Positions 46,559-58,535 of a DNA stretch of 64,000 bases are shown here, in pieces. The DNA comes from Anisodus tanguticus (Eukaryota; Streptophyta; Magnoliopsida; Solanales; Solanaceae): assembly GCA_034509755.1 (NCBI GenBank), contig CM067556.1, positions 16,143,501 through 16,207,500 on the forward strand, in the 5' to 3' direction. Every line of letters begins with the position of its first letter. The first letter of the stretch is position 1. The position numbers and the translations under genes are program-made. The notes below the pieces were generated by a model. The model ran no database searches, had not been told where the DNA came from, and saw only the letters and a program-made list of their open reading frames with translations.

Positions 46559-48342
46559 GTGGATCGGAACAGCCCATCTTATGGTGATTCCACATCCACA
46601 TCTAGGCAAACCGAGCATCGGCTAGCCGATCCCGCCACCCCTGCCCTTCCTCATATTCCCTACAATCCCGCAACACCCCCTCCTCTCATCCTGCATCCCG
46701 AGAAACGCTCTCGGACAATGGAAACACGTGTCATGTATGGAATTTCCAAACCTAAACGGTTGATTAACCTATCCATTTCAGTTGTCCCTTCCTCTATCCC
46801 TCGTAATCCGAAGGATACCTTATCCGACATAAATTGGAAAGCTGCAATGATTGACGAATATAATGCTCTTATTGATAATAAGACGCGGGACCTAGTACCT
46901 CGTCCACCTGATGCTAACATTATTCATTCTATAAGGATTTTTAAACATAAAAAGAAATCTGATGGTTCTTTTGAAAGGTACAAAGTTTGTCTTGTATGTG
47001 ATGGCAGGTCTCAACAGGTGAGAGTGGACTGTGATGAATCGTTCAGCCCAGTCATAAAGCCCGCAATCATCCGGACCGTCCTCAGCATTGCCATATCCAA
47101 GTCTTGGCCCATTCATCAGCTTGATGTCAAGAATGCTTTCTTACATGAGGATCTTCATGAAACGGTATTTATGCATCAACTTATGTGTTTCAGGGATCCT
47201 ATTCATCCGGATCATGTGTGTTTGTTGCGAAAATCGCTCTATGGACTGAAACATTCCCCTCGAGCATGGTACCAGCAGTTTGCCAATTATGTCTCCTCTA
47301 ACGGTTTTTCACACAACAAATCTGATCATTCCCTGTTCATCTACAACAAGGGTCCAGATATGACTTACCTATTATTATATGTTGATGACATCATCCTCAC
47401 CATATAATCTGATGCCCTCCATCGGTCCATTATGTCTCTCATTTTCTCTGAGTTTGCTATGAAGGATCTGGGGGCCCTAAGTTATTTCTTGGGCACTTCT
47501 GTCACTCGCCATTCTGACGGCCTATTTATGTGTCAGAAAAAAACGCCGAAGAGATCATTGACCGTGCAGGCATGATAAATTGCAAACCATCCCACACGCC
47601 AGTGGACACCAATCCCAAGCTCAGTACTGATTTCGGCCCTCCGTATTCAGACCCGACTCACTATCATAGCTTGGCTGGGACCCTGCAATACCTCACATTC
47701 ATGAGACCAGACATATCATATGTCATGCAACAAATTTGTTTGCACATGCACAATCCGACGGAAGCACACATGCATGTCCGCAAACATATTTTACGATACG
47801 TCCAGGGCACACTTCACTTCGGCTTACATCTATACAGGTCCTCGCTCACTGGTCTCATTGCTTATTCTGATGCTGACTGAGGTGGATGTCCTGACACCCG
47901 ACGCTCCACATCCGGTTACTGCATTTTCCTCGGAGATAACCTATTGTCTTGGTCTTACAAAAGACAACCTACACTATCCCGATCCAGTGCCGAAGCAGAG
48001 TATAGAGGTGTAGCCAACGTCGTCTTTGAGTCTTGTTGGATCTGTAACCTTCTACTTGAGCTTCACTGCCCGATTCAAAAGGCAACACTGGTCTACTGCA
48101 ATAATATTAGTGCGATATATCTTTCCGGCAATCCCGTCCAACATCAGTGCACCAAACACATTGAGATGGACATTCATTTTGTTCGCGAAAAAGTGGCTCG
48201 TGGTCAAGTTTGTGTCCTTCATGTTCCTTCCAGATATCAGATTATCGACATCTTCACCAAAGGACTTCCGCACATACTGTTTGATGATTTTCGAGCCAGT
48301 CTCAGTGTTCGTGAGCCTCCCGCTTCGACTGCGAGAGTGTGA
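46559..48342 (+). pseudogene. Copia C reverse transcriptase and RNase H
   Basis: RT is open for 282 codons (46559-47407): 'NALIDNKTRDLVPRPPD', 'HQLDVKNAFLHEDL', 'SLYGLKHSPRAWYQQF', 'LLLYVDDIILTI', then a stop at 47405. The connection resumes at 47530. RNase H at 47944-48342 reads 'SWSYKRQPTLSRSSAEAEY' and ends 'IIDIFTKGLP'. YVDD is intact. This is the longest RT frame among the Ale copies here. Confidence 0.92.
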
Positions 48343-48523
48343 TAGAATATTCGCCAGATATTATTACATTAATTGTATATCTCTTATTTTATGTAAAATT
48401 ATATTCCTTTTATAATTAAGTTGATTACTTACCTAGTTTGTATTAAGGTAAATATTTCTATAAATACTTCTGTAAATACTATATATTATAAATTATCAAT
48501 TAATGAAATCAAGTAACACTTTA
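48340..48523 (+). repeat. 3' LTR of Copia C
   Basis: 184 bp, TGATAGAATATTCGCC...GTAACACTTTA. It begins TG where the 5' LTR begins TA. Confidence 0.88.
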
Positions 48524-48528
48524 CCTAT

Positions 48529-49278
48529 GATGTGAGAAACTAATATCAGACACCTTACAACATCTTCCTTACTAATCCAAACACATGAATATTGGCTAAT
48601 ATCCTTTTCTATTTCGAGCTTCTTTAGTTGGAATTAACATATGCACAACTGCTGTACGTTGGAACATGTACAGTTAGGTAATGATGACGTTGACTACATT
48701 AAAAGAGCTATGTGAATGCTTTACTAATAAGAACTTAATTTGACCAAAACAAATACTAGGTTTGAGGAGCAGATGCAACTCAAAATGGAAAACCTAACTC
48801 CAACTTTCTTCAACAGTTCAACTGCAATTCCCCATATCCACAAACCAATCCCTCAACATTATTGCAAGTCAAAAGAGAAGCTATTAAACAAGGCAAGTCA
48901 AACATCTAAAAGGAAATATAACATAAAAGAAAATAAACTTTAATCACCAAGTGGAATAATATTTAGGGAATGTGGAAGATGGTACATGCATTGAAAATGG
49001 AAAAGGTGAAAATAATGTTTTCATTTCACATTCTCTCTTTCCTCGAATAGTGGTAATGGTAATGGTAATGGTAATGGTAATGGTAATACACATTAGTCAC
49101 AAAAAAAAAAAAGGAAAGAAATAACATAGTGGTAGAATAGTGATACTACTTCACAATTTTCCCTTAAAACGAAGCAAAAGGAATTAATTTAAAGTTCTAG
49201 ATTGATTGAGTAAAATATATTTGAAGAACTAGCTAGATCGATATAATATAATTACAAGTAAATCTGCGTGACAGTGTT
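48529..49278. other. Intergenic DNA with a short microsatellite
   Basis: No gene seen. (TGGTAA)n lies at 49051-49087. Confidence 0.5.
49051..49087. repeat. (TGGTAA)6 microsatellite
   Basis: Six consecutive TGGTAA hexamers. Confidence 0.95.
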
Positions 49279-49281
49279 AAT

Positions 49282-49551
49282 CACTACAAGAAAAAGATAT
49301 TTGCCAACAATATTTTTTGTTGTCATATGTTGGATGTTGTTGCCAAAAGTAATTTTTGCAACAACAAAACTTATTATATGCTGTTGCAATAACCTCCGAT
49401 GCAAAAAAAAATCGCAACAACAACATATTAAATTTGTTGCATTTACGTTTTTTAGCAACAATATATTAAATTTTTATTGTCATTTACGCTTTTTAGCAAT
49501 AATATATTTATTGTTGCTAAAGTTTATTGTCAACTATACTTTCTTGTAGTG
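49282..49551. mobile_element. CACTA-type MITE
   Basis: A 270-bp element with terminal inverted repeats CACTACAAGAAA...TTTCTTGTAGTG and a 3-bp duplication AAT (49279-49281 and 49552-49554), as expected for CACTA elements. The interior is rich in 'ttgttgc/gcaacaa' inverted motifs, so a single strand could fold extensively. The open frames that cross it are incidental. Confidence 0.92.
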
Positions 49552-49554
49552 AAT

Positions 49555-50273
49555 TGGTAAGCATATAGAAATAGTAACCAGTGTGTTACACATTGATCTT
49601 GTAAAATATCTTTACAATGTATATAACACAAATCTGTAATCTGATAATGAAGATCTAGAATAAATCGTTGATGTATATAATTAGAAATGAATATTTGCTT
49701 TCGTGGTTTGCCTATCCCATATCATCATACAGTAGACAAGAAATGTCATTGTACTCTAGGTGTATATTATACTTTTAAATTGGACTATCTCTTACTTTTA
49801 CTAAAAGAAAATGAAAGAAATTGGATACAAAAAGAAGAAGAAAAGTTTGAATAAACTGACTATTGGTACTACTGAAAGCAGCCAAGGGGTCATAGTTGTA
49901 CAACAGCACAAACTACGAGAGAATTAGCAGCTAGAACAATGCTCTAGAATTTGTTAAAAGTACTATAATTTTATTTTACTAAAATATTTATAGTGACTCC
50001 AAATGGAAATGCACTTTCAGGTAGATAGTTGGTACATTTAAATTTTTAATTATAATTCGAAAATCTTAGTTCATTCCATTTGGAAGTTTAGGTTTGGCTT
50101 CACAGGAGGTTAGGTTGAAGTCATTAGCTATACATTATTGTTCTCTCGGAAATTAATAATATAACAGCTTATTCTTATCTAGTTTAAAATAAGGTAAAAT
50201 GTAGAAATCATTGTTATTAATCTGTATTCCAAAAACTAGTAAACAATAATAATTGAAAAATGAACAGAATCAG
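49555..50273. other. AT-rich intergenic DNA
   Basis: Nothing recognised. Confidence 0.5.
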
Positions 50274-51045
50274 TGTTGGAAAAATAAAAATATTTTTTCA
50301 GAATATAATCGAGCCCACTTAGTTCAAAGTGTGTCCTTAAGGAAATTATTCCCCTCACGGTACTCGAGGTTGATGGAATATCCCCTCCCAGGATAGAACG
50401 ATTATCTTACCGAATAGTAGTACTCCAAATTCGGTAGTGGCGAACCACCGAACAATGCGGTATATCACACAGAATTTGTTTATGCAGAAGAAGAAGAAGT
50501 TTTTGTTGTTCAGAAAATTCGTAAGTAAAATTCTGAGGAATCAAACGAATTTATAGCCATGGAAGTACTGTTTCTGAAGGTTGCAACCTTTATGAACAGC
50601 CACTGAAAACTGGTGGAAAATTTAAATATGAAAAGAAATCGGGTCGCGGGTCAGACACGCGGATCCGGCCGGGTCGCGGGTCACTAACGGGTAGGATTGG
50701 ATAAGTTAATTAATTTAATTAAATAATAATTAATTAAATAATTAAAAATTAAAGAAAATTTGGTCCAAAAAGATTATCAATCAATCAGATCATCCGAATC
50801 CGAGCCGAAGCCGAGCCGAGCGAGCGACGACGGCGCGAGGGGTCCTTGCCTCCTCAACCCTTTTACTGACAAGAAGGAGTAATTCTACTTATAAGTAGAA
50901 AAACTTTTCTTTCCACTACCGATGTGGACAAATGCTTATTTTATAAAGCAAGAGGGAACTCCCACTTTTCTTTCCACTACCGATGTGGGACAACTCCCAC
51001 TTTTCTTTCCAATCATTTCTCATTCACCAATATCAATACCCAACA
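50274..51045 (-). mobile_element. LTR-like block, probably a solo LTR
   Basis: 772 bp with TGTTGG/CCAACA ends. On the minus strand it has two copies of 'ccacatcggtagtggaaaga', a motif often found upstream of the TATA box in plant LTRs. TATA-like 'ctttataaaat' and a GC-rich leader follow. No coding region. The flanking pentamers (ATCAG and ATTAT) do not match, so either a boundary is wrong or it arose by inter-element recombination. Confidence 0.6.
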
Positions 51046-51836
51046 ATTATAATCAATAATTACATGTTGTAAATCAAATTCAATGGACGAATTGCCTTCT
51101 TATGTCCATTTTGTAGGATTACACGTAGCATGTGGTTGTTCGAATCAATATTTTCTTTTGTCATTTTATGTTATACAATTTTCCACTTTATTATAATAAG
51201 CCATCATAGACGGATTTGCATCAGCTTATCAATATTTAATAATGATAAACTTGTAAGCATATTACTGAACCGAAGGTGATTATTTAAGCGGAATAGACAA
51301 AGAATGCGAGATAATAAATCTTTTTAATGGACATAATAATGAGACTTTATTGTATGCATCTAGAGTCACTAGAGTCAGATTTAAAATTTAAAATTTATAG
51401 GTCTGGAATGCTACTGAACTAAGTGACCATTTGAGAAACTGGATTCGATTAAATATTTATATATGTTAAGCAACTTTTTTAACACATATATAGGATTTAC
51501 GTCAAAATTACTAGATTCGATTGAACGCGTACTTATATCTGCCGCTGAATGCACCCTCTATCATTTTTTTCATGCAAGTGAAATAATAGTTTGGAGCATA
51601 GTCCATTGATTGGAGCAATAAGAGTAAATTTGAAAAAGAAGTAATAGTCCTCATATTTTTTAATACATCCCGATTACAAAAAAAAAATGATTAATATTTG
51701 AGACGGATTGAATAATAAGTATTTCTTTTCATATTTTTCCCCTCGTAGACCGATGCTTCCTCCTTATACGCATTGAAACTTGTCATGTTCCAAATTGATC
51801 TTTGTCCATCTTTTATTTGTTAGGGACATTGAATTC
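51046..51836. other. AT-rich intergenic DNA
   Basis: Nothing recognised. Confidence 0.5.
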
Positions 51837-51841
51837 AACAT

Positions 51842-52136
51842 TGATAAACATAGAGGTTATACACATGATATACACTGAATGTATATCACGTGTTTGCACA
51901 TATTTTCGGTAATAGTCCAGCTGTATATTCTGTGTATATACTCCATATATAGCACACGGTTTTTAGGTAATATTGTACATTAATTAGTATTGTATACTTA
52001 CCATAATTATAGGAGTCTTGTACTACTAGAACAGGATTTTGGGATTAGAATAGGAATATGTTTTCTATTGTGGAAAATAGTATATGGTATATATACTATT
52101 TCATTAATGAAAATAATCAAGGGATTATTTCTTTCA
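51842..52136 (+). repeat. 5' LTR of Copia F
   Basis: 295 bp, TGATAAACATAGAGG...TTATTTCTTTCA. Confidence 0.93.
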
Positions 52137-52267
52137 TGGTATCAAGAGTCTAGGTTAAATTTTCCTCTCCAAAATTTCTGATTGTCGTGCATTGTTTTCC
52201 GAGAGCTCCCTCGGTTTCCGTGCCTGATTCTTCCCAAAATCTCTTCATCACGTCTTGCGTTGCTATT

Positions 52268-53440
52268 ATGACTAAGAACATGTTTCACCCTACCCTTGCT
52301 ATTTCTAATATCAAGAATCACATCCCTATCGTTCTTGAGATAGAAAACGTCCAATATGCAACGTGGGCCGAACTGTTCAAAGTTCAAGCACGCTCGCATC
52401 AAGTCCTCCATCATATTATCCCAGCGACTCCTATGGACACGGAGGTGCCCAAACCCGATGATGATCCTAAGTTATGGGTGACACTTGATGCTACTGTTCT
52501 TCATTGGATTTATTCCACTATTTCTATCGACCTATTACAGACGATTATCGAACCAGACGCCACGGCGATGGAGGCTTGGAATAGAGTACGTGATATATTC
52601 CAAGATACTCAAAATTCTCGTGTTGTTACCTTGGAGCAGGAATTCTCCCACGTCAACATGGAAGATTTCCCCAACGTTTCAGCATATTGCAAAAGGTTGA
52701 AGGAGTTGGCAGACCAACTCCACAACGTTGGTGCGCCAGTTACCAACGACCGTCTTGTCTTTCAAATGGTTGTATGCCTTTCAGAGGCATATAGTGGTGT
52801 GGGCACGCTTCTTCGTCAGAGCAACCCTCTTCCGCAATTTTATCAGGCTCGTTCTATGCTTACACTCAAAGAAGTCGGCTTGGCCAAAAAGGCAGCTACC
52901 GGTGCTAGTTCTGTCGTCATGATGACGTCCTCTACTAATTCTCAGGATTTTGTTGGTCATTCCGGCCAAAACCGTACTCATGGTGGAGGCAAAAATAGTC
53001 GGATAAATAATGGCAAAAATCGCGGGGGCAAACGCGGCGGTTCCGGCAATGGTAATGGTGGACGAAACGGTGGCGGAGGACAATATCTCGGATACAATGG
53101 GCCACCGACCAACTGGTCCCAGCCTTGGGCCACTGGGTCATGGGCCTGGAACAGTCGGCAGTGGCCCAACAGCTTAGGTTCACCGTCAGTTTCTGCCCAT
53201 TTCCAGCAGCCTCATCGACCCAATATAAATTGGGCTAGTGGTTCCCGATGCAGCACTCGGCCGGGGCAGCACGCAGGGGTACTTGGGCCCCGACCTCCGC
53301 AAGCCCACCATGCAGCAGGCCCCACTCAGATCGATATTGAGGCCGCGATGCACACACTTGGTTTGACTCCACCGGACCCAAATTGGTACATGGACACCGG
53401 CGCCACTACCCACATGACATCCGATTCAGGTAGTCTCTAA
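52268..53440 (+). CDS. Copia F gag plus protease start
   Basis: An uninterrupted frame of 391 codons from the ATG at 52268 (MTKNMFHPTLAISNIKNHIP). The frame is also open from 52187, but relatives begin at the MxxKNMFHP position. The UBN2-type gag core ('WAELFKVQARSHQVLHHII', 'WNRVRDIFQDTQ', 'FPNVSAYCKRLKELADQL') is followed by a Gly/Asn/Arg-rich basic tail and a Trp/Pro-rich linker, with no CCHC zinc knuckle. The frame then enters the protease 'WYMDTGATTHMTSD' and stops at 53438, where relatives read on. Capsid assembly could be possible, but protease is cut short. This is the only intact gag among the Ale-type copies here. Confidence 0.88.
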   Translation: MTKNMFHPTLAISNIKNHIPIVLEIENVQYATWAELFKVQARSHQVLHHIIPATPMDTEVPKPDDDPKLWVTLDATVLHWIYSTISIDLLQTIIEPDATAMEAWNRVRDIFQDTQNSRVVTLEQEFSHVNMEDFPNVSAYCKRLKELADQLHNVGAPVTNDRLVFQMVVCLSEAYSGVGTLLRQSNPLPQFYQARSMLTLKEVGLAKKAATGASSVVMMTSSTNSQDFVGHSGQNRTHGGGKNSRINNGKNRGGKRGGSGNGNGGRNGGGGQYLGYNGPPTNWSQPWATGSWAWNSRQWPNSLGSPSVSAHFQQPHRPNINWASGSRCSTRPGQHAGVLGPRPPQAHHAAGPTQIDIEAAMHTLGLTPPDPNWYMDTGATTHMTSDSGSL

Positions 53441-54992
53441 TCTTATTCCAATTTGAGAAAACCTTGTGGCAGAATTATTTGTAATGGTAATTCTATTCTA
53501 ATTCGTGGTTATGGTCATAAAACTTTGTCTCTCCCCCCCCCCCCTCCATCCACCCCTTATCTTGAAAAATACCCTTCATGCCCCCAAATTGATTAAAAAA
53601 TTAGTGTATGTCCGTAAATTCACCACTGGCAATTCAGTGTCTATTGAATTTGATCAGTTTGGGTTTTCTTTAAAGGATTTCAAGACGGAGAGTCCTCTCA
53701 TGAGGTGTGATAGTAGGGTAGATCTTTATCCTATCACGCCATGTTCTGGTCTATCGAGCCAAGACTTGTCGTCAGCGTTTGCAGCCCTTGCTCCTTTCAT
53801 GTGGCATGCTCGTCTTGGTCATCCGGGGTCGTCTATTTTGTCTTCCTTAGATAAAAATAATTTTATTTCATGTAAGGGTACGCGTAGTACTCCGAATTGT
53901 CAATCTTGTTCTTTAGGAAAAATTGTTAGGTTGCCATTTGTAGACTCTAATTCTCATACTTTAATGTCATTTGATATTATTCATTGCGATTTATGGACGT
54001 CTCATGTTCTTAGTTCGTTGGGTCATATGTATTATGTTCTTTTTTTGGATGATTATTCTAAATTTTTATGGACTTTTCCACTAGCAAAAAAATCTCAAGT
54101 TTTTTCCACCTTAAAATTTAGAGCAATCATTAGGATCCAATTTGAACAGGAAATAAAAAATATTCAATGTGATAATGGCAAAGAATATGACAATGGGGCA
54201 TTTCGGGAATTTTGTGCTAATAATGGAATAATTTTTTGTTTTTTCTTGCCCTCATACGTTGTCACAAAATGGGAAAGCCGAATGCAAAATTCGTACCATT
54301 AATAACATTGTCCGAACTTTATTGATTCATGCATCCGTCCCCCGTCGTTTTGGCATCATGCTCTACAAATGGCTACATATCTTCTTAACATTATTCCTTC
54401 CAAAGGTTTGACATATTCGTCCCCTCTTCAAATGTTATATAATAAGACTCCTTCGTATTCACATCTTAGAGTCTTTGGGTGTTTGTGTTATCCGTTGTTT
54501 CCGTCCTCCACAATTAACAAACTTCAGGCACGGTCTACCCCTTGTGTATTTTTGGGTTATCCGTCAAATCATCATGGTTACAAATGTTTTGATTTATCAT
54601 CTAATAAAATCATCATTAGTCGCCATGTAATTTTTTATGAATCTCAATTTCCGTTTGCTAAGGTTAGTAATCTCGTGCCTATTTCGTATAATTTTTTGGA
54701 TGATGGTATCACCCCGTATATTATTCACCATTTTCCGGACGTGTCTCGAACCCAAAATCCACCAGCGGGCCCACTGCCCATTGGCTCTACATTACCGTCG
54801 CCTACTACTATTCTGGGTCCAGCAACTGGCCAGCCCAGTTCTGGCCCAGTTTCATCGTCTGCTCCCGGGTCCAATATAGGCCCGATTCTTGGCCATCGAT
54901 TCCGCCCGATTCTTGGCCCGATCCTTGTATCCAAGGTGCCGTCTCCCGTTACCGAGTGGGCCTGCTGGCCAGTCTGTCGACAGTATCGATAA
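53441..54992 (+). pseudogene. Copia F protease end, pre-integrase and integrase
   Basis: 53505-54302 reads 'LHAPKLIKKLVYVRKF', 'FMWHARLGHPGSSILSSL', 'TPNCQSCSLGKIVRLPF', 'LFLDDYSKFLWTFPL' and 'IQCDNGKEYDNGAFREF', then shifts frame. 54369-54992 reads 'HLRVFGCLCYPLFPS', 'CVFLGYPSNHHGYKCFDLSS', then a Pro/Ser/Gly-rich linker. Confidence 0.9.
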
Positions 54993-55159
54993 TCCCTAAA
55001 ATCCGCCCAATTCTCCTCCGCGTCATAGATCGGTCACTCGTAGTCAACGTGGTATTTTTAAACCAACAAGACATTTTAATTTAAATTCTAATGTTCTTAA
55101 ATCCCCTCTACCTCGTAACCCTGTGTCTGCTCTAAATGACCCGAATTGGAAGAGTGTTA

Positions 55160-56641
55160 TGACCGATGAATATAATGCTCTTATTGATAATAGGACGTGA
55201 TAGTTGGTGCGCCGTCCATTTGATGTTAAATATTATCAGGTCTATGTGGATTTTTGCTCATAAGGACAATTCTAAACGGTTCTTTTGCGAGGCATAAGGC
55301 TCGGTTGGTGGGTGATGATAAGACTCAGCATGTTGGTGTATATTGTGGTGAGACATTTAGTCCGGTGATCAATCCGGCTACCATTCGCACTGTGCTCAGC
55401 TTGGCTCTTTCGAAAGCATGGCCCATTCATTAGATGAATGTGAAAAATGCTTTCTTACATGGTGATCTTAAGGAGACAGTTTATATGCATCAGCCCTTGG
55501 GGTTTAGAGATCCCAAATATCCTCATCATGTCTGTTTGTTGAAAAAGTCCATGTATGGGCTTAAGCAGTCTCCACGGGCTTGGTATAAGAGGTTTGCAGA
55601 CTATATTTCGATTATTGGGTTCTCTCACAGCAGGTCTGATAATTCATTGTTCATATATCATCGTGGTTCTTCATTTGCTTATATATTATTATATGTGAAT
55701 GATATTATCTTGACTGCCTCTTCTGATGCATTACGCCGGTCTATCATATCAATGCCCAGGTATGAGTTTGCTATGAAAATCTTGAGCCCCTTGAGTTACT
55801 TTTGGGGATTGCTATCACTCGTCATGTAGGTGGGTTGTTCTTATCTCAGAGGAAGTATGTAATTGAGATCATTGAGAGGGTTGGGATGTCTTCCTGTGAG
55901 TCCACTTCCACTCCAATTGATACTAAGCCCCAAGTTGGGTGCTGCGGCTGGCTCACCTTATGAGGATCCGACCCGTTATCCCAGTCTTGCACAGGCCTTC
56001 AATATCTTACATTCACGAGACCCGATATTACGTATGTCGTACAACAAGTGTGTTTGTTTGTGCATGATCCCAGGGTTGAGCACATGAATGCACTCAAACG
56101 CATTATTAGGTACATCCAGGGAACACTTGACTATGGCTTACATTTATATCCGTCATCGATTGCTACACTTGTCTCATATACAGATGCTGATTGGGGTGGC
56201 TGTCCGAACACCAGACGGTCTACGTCTGGCTATTATGTGTTTCTTGGTAATAACTTGGTCTCATGGCCTGCAAAGCGTCAGTCGACATTGTCCCGCTCTA
56301 GTGCAGAGGCCGAGTATCGATGGGTAGCCAATGTGGTCTCTGAATCATGTTGGTTACGCAATCTTATTTTAGAGCTTCATTGTCCTATTCAGAAAGTTAC
56401 ATTGGTTTATTGTGATAATGTTAATGCCATCTATCTGTCTGGTAATCCGGTTCAACACCAGCGCACTAAACATATCGAGATGGACATTCACTTTGTTCGA
56501 GAAAAGGTAGCTTGTGGACAAGTACGCGTCTGTTATGTCCCTTCAGATATCATATTGCAGACATCTTTACAAAAGGCCTTCCCTCGGTTCTTTTTGAAGA
56601 TTTTAGGGACAGTCTCAGCGTACGAAGACCGCCCGCTATGA
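55160..56641 (+). pseudogene. Copia F reverse transcriptase and RNase H
   Basis: RT can be followed from about 55160 across several frames. 55434-55829 holds 'VKNAFLHGDLKETVYMHQPL' and 'SMYGLKQSPRAWYKRF'. The catalytic motif reads YVND (LLYVNDIILTAS) in place of YVDD. RNase H at 56048-56641 reads 'DADWGGCPNTRRSTSGYYVF', 'AKRQSTLSRSSAEAEYRWVA' and 'HQRTKHIEMDIHFVREK', with a frameshift near its end. The D-to-N change alone would be expected to inactivate RT. Confidence 0.92.
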
Positions 56642-56652
56642 CTGCGGGGGTA

Positions 56653-56930
56653 TGATAAACATAGAGGTTATACACGTGATATACATTTTGCACATATTTT
56701 CGGTAATAGTCCAACTGTATATTATGTGTATATACTCCATATATAGCACACAATTTTTAGGTAATATTGTACATTAATTATTATTGTATACTTACCATAA
56801 TTATAGGAGTTTTATACTAATAGAATAGAGTTTTGGAATTAAAATAAAAATAGGTTTTCTGTTATGAAAAATTATATATGATATATATACTATTTCATTA
56901 ATAAAAATAATTAAGAGATTATTGCTTTCA
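56653..56930 (+). repeat. 3' LTR of Copia F
   Basis: 278 bp, TGATAAACATAGAGG...TTATTGCTTTCA. It is shorter than the 5' LTR by a deletion after 'gatatacat'. Confidence 0.93.
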
Positions 56931-56935
56931 AACAT

Positions 56936-57501
56936 GTTTTCAAGGGTTGCGTACAAACGTAAACATGGGGTTTGTAGTTTACAACTTGTCCACTAGAATT
57001 TAATGGTACTGCATGACGACTTTGATGGAGTCAAGGTCTTTCCTCAAAAAAATGTGGCATGATTATTGTCATATATGCTTGACTCTTATTACGTGAATAT
57101 TCTTTTGTCCATATATTTCACACCCTCTTCCAAGTTTTGTCAAAAAGAATTGCAGAATAATAGAAGAATAAAATGTTTTTTAAAAGTTGTAGATTCGAGT
57201 ACTCACGTCGCTGATGATTATATAATTTATTATTATTAGCTTCTGCGTAAAGTAAATGTCACATGATTAACATTAACTAATATTTGTTAAAGTAACCCAA
57301 GAGAGTGGCTTTGAAGTGAATATTCACATATTCTTAAGTATTTTTTACTAAATAATTATTAATCCATAAAATATCTCGCACTTAGTCTTTATATCAAACG
57401 AATAAATGGCAGACATTTTCACGTAAAATTAAGTAATATACATGTTCTACTTAAAATTCTAACACTTAAATTAAATTATTTGGTTTGATACTACTACTAG
57501 G
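56936..57501. other. AT-rich intergenic DNA
   Basis: Nothing recognised. Confidence 0.5.
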
Positions 57502-57618
57502 TAGGGGCGGCTCAACACTATTAGTGGTCTAAAACCAAACTTCGATGAGAGGTCTTAATATTTTTTTTTAAAAAAATTTATATAATATATAGTTTTTATT
57601 TGAAATTAATTTTTTTAG

Positions 57619-57890
57619 CTTTTTGAGATGCAAAGCTATGAATAATCGTTTTATAATCGATTTCTTCTAGAAATTCTTTTTTAATGGATAATATACCTAA
57701 TTATTTTTCTAGCTCTCTATTCCAAACTGTTAACATTATTCTATGGGCAATATAGACATTTGAAAAAGAATTAAGTCTTTTTATCTGATTGAGTATATTG
57801 ATTAAAGTATTATCATCTACTTGTGATATCTCCCTTAACACTTTTAATTCTATTAATAAATCCAAATCATCAATATCATAATGACTATTA
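57619..57890 (-). pseudogene. hAT transposase C-terminal relic
   Basis: Minus-strand reading: 'DLDLLIELKVLREISQVDDN', 'LNQIKRLNSFSNVYIAHRIM', then 'LSIKKEFLEEIDYKTIIHSF' and 'ASQKA'. This is the dimerisation-domain end of TTF-zinc-finger hAT transposases. The usual VASAERSFSKLK segment is deleted between the halves, and a stop is present. Non-functional. Confidence 0.75.
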
Positions 57891-58535
57891 TATTTTAAAT
57901 AAATCTAAACCATCAATATTTTAAATAATATATGCCTATGTAATAGAAATATCAAGTACAATAAACTTTAATTGAAAAAATAATACTAAAAAATGAAGAA
58001 ACAGAATCCGATTCAAGTAACTTGATCTCAAAATAAGAATTTGTTGCTTCATAAACTTTCAATAATGGTTGATATCCAAGAAAATGCAGATAAATAATTT
58101 CTTTTGTCACACATTTTTTACTTTTGCTCTTGCTTGTTTCAAGAATAATATTGTTAAAGAGAAAATTTTTAAAGCTTGAAGGAACAAAGAGAATATAAAG
58201 CTTGAATGAACAAAGAAAATATATAAAAAAGAGTTTACGTTGATGTTTAGGAAAATGAGCGATTTTTTCATAACCCAAAAAAGGAGATGAAAAGTCCCTT
58301 TCATTGCAAAGTTCAAAAAAAATTAATGATTATTTTTCTTTTCCTTTCATAAATTCTTTGTTTTACACGTTCTAAGCTTATTTTGAGGCCCTCTTTATGT
58401 TAATTCAAAGTACAAATTTCCTTTTTATTAAAATCTAGTACTTTTTTTAAAAACAAAAGCTTATACTATAACTATTATGGTATAAAATGTGGCCTTCAAA
58501 AGTTGAAGATCTAAAATTGAAGCTTCAGCTGCTTT

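Larger units (their letters stand above)
43746..48523 (+). mobile_element. Ale-type Copia element (copy C), full length but defective
   Basis: A 4778-bp plus-strand element of the same family as copy A. The 5' LTR is 43746-43922 (177 bp) and the 3' LTR is 48340-48523 (184 bp). They start T(A/G)ATAGAATATTC and end TTTA, unlike the usual TG...CA. The PBS TGGTATCGGTAGTC follows at 43923. The polypurine tract 'gactgcgagagtg' precedes the 3' LTR. The flanking pentamers are TCTAT (43741-43745) and CCTAT (48524-48528), a TSD with one change. Confidence 0.92.
51842..56930 (+). mobile_element. Ale-type Copia element (copy F) with both LTRs and TSD
   Basis: A 5089-bp plus-strand element flanked by AACAT (51837-51841 and 56931-56935). 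The 5' LTR is 51842-52136 (295 bp) and the 3' LTR is 56653-56930 (278 bp), both TGATAAACATAG...CTTTCA. The PBS TGGTATCAAGAGTCTAGG starts at 52137. The polypurine tract 'gactgcgggggta' ends at 56652. It is related to copy E: the 3' halves of the LTRs are alike and the promoter halves differ. Gag is intact, pol is broken. Confidence 0.95.

Noticed and set aside
50274..51045. Calling this a proven solo LTR
   Set aside because: The ends look right, but the flanking pentamers differ, so it is listed only as probable.
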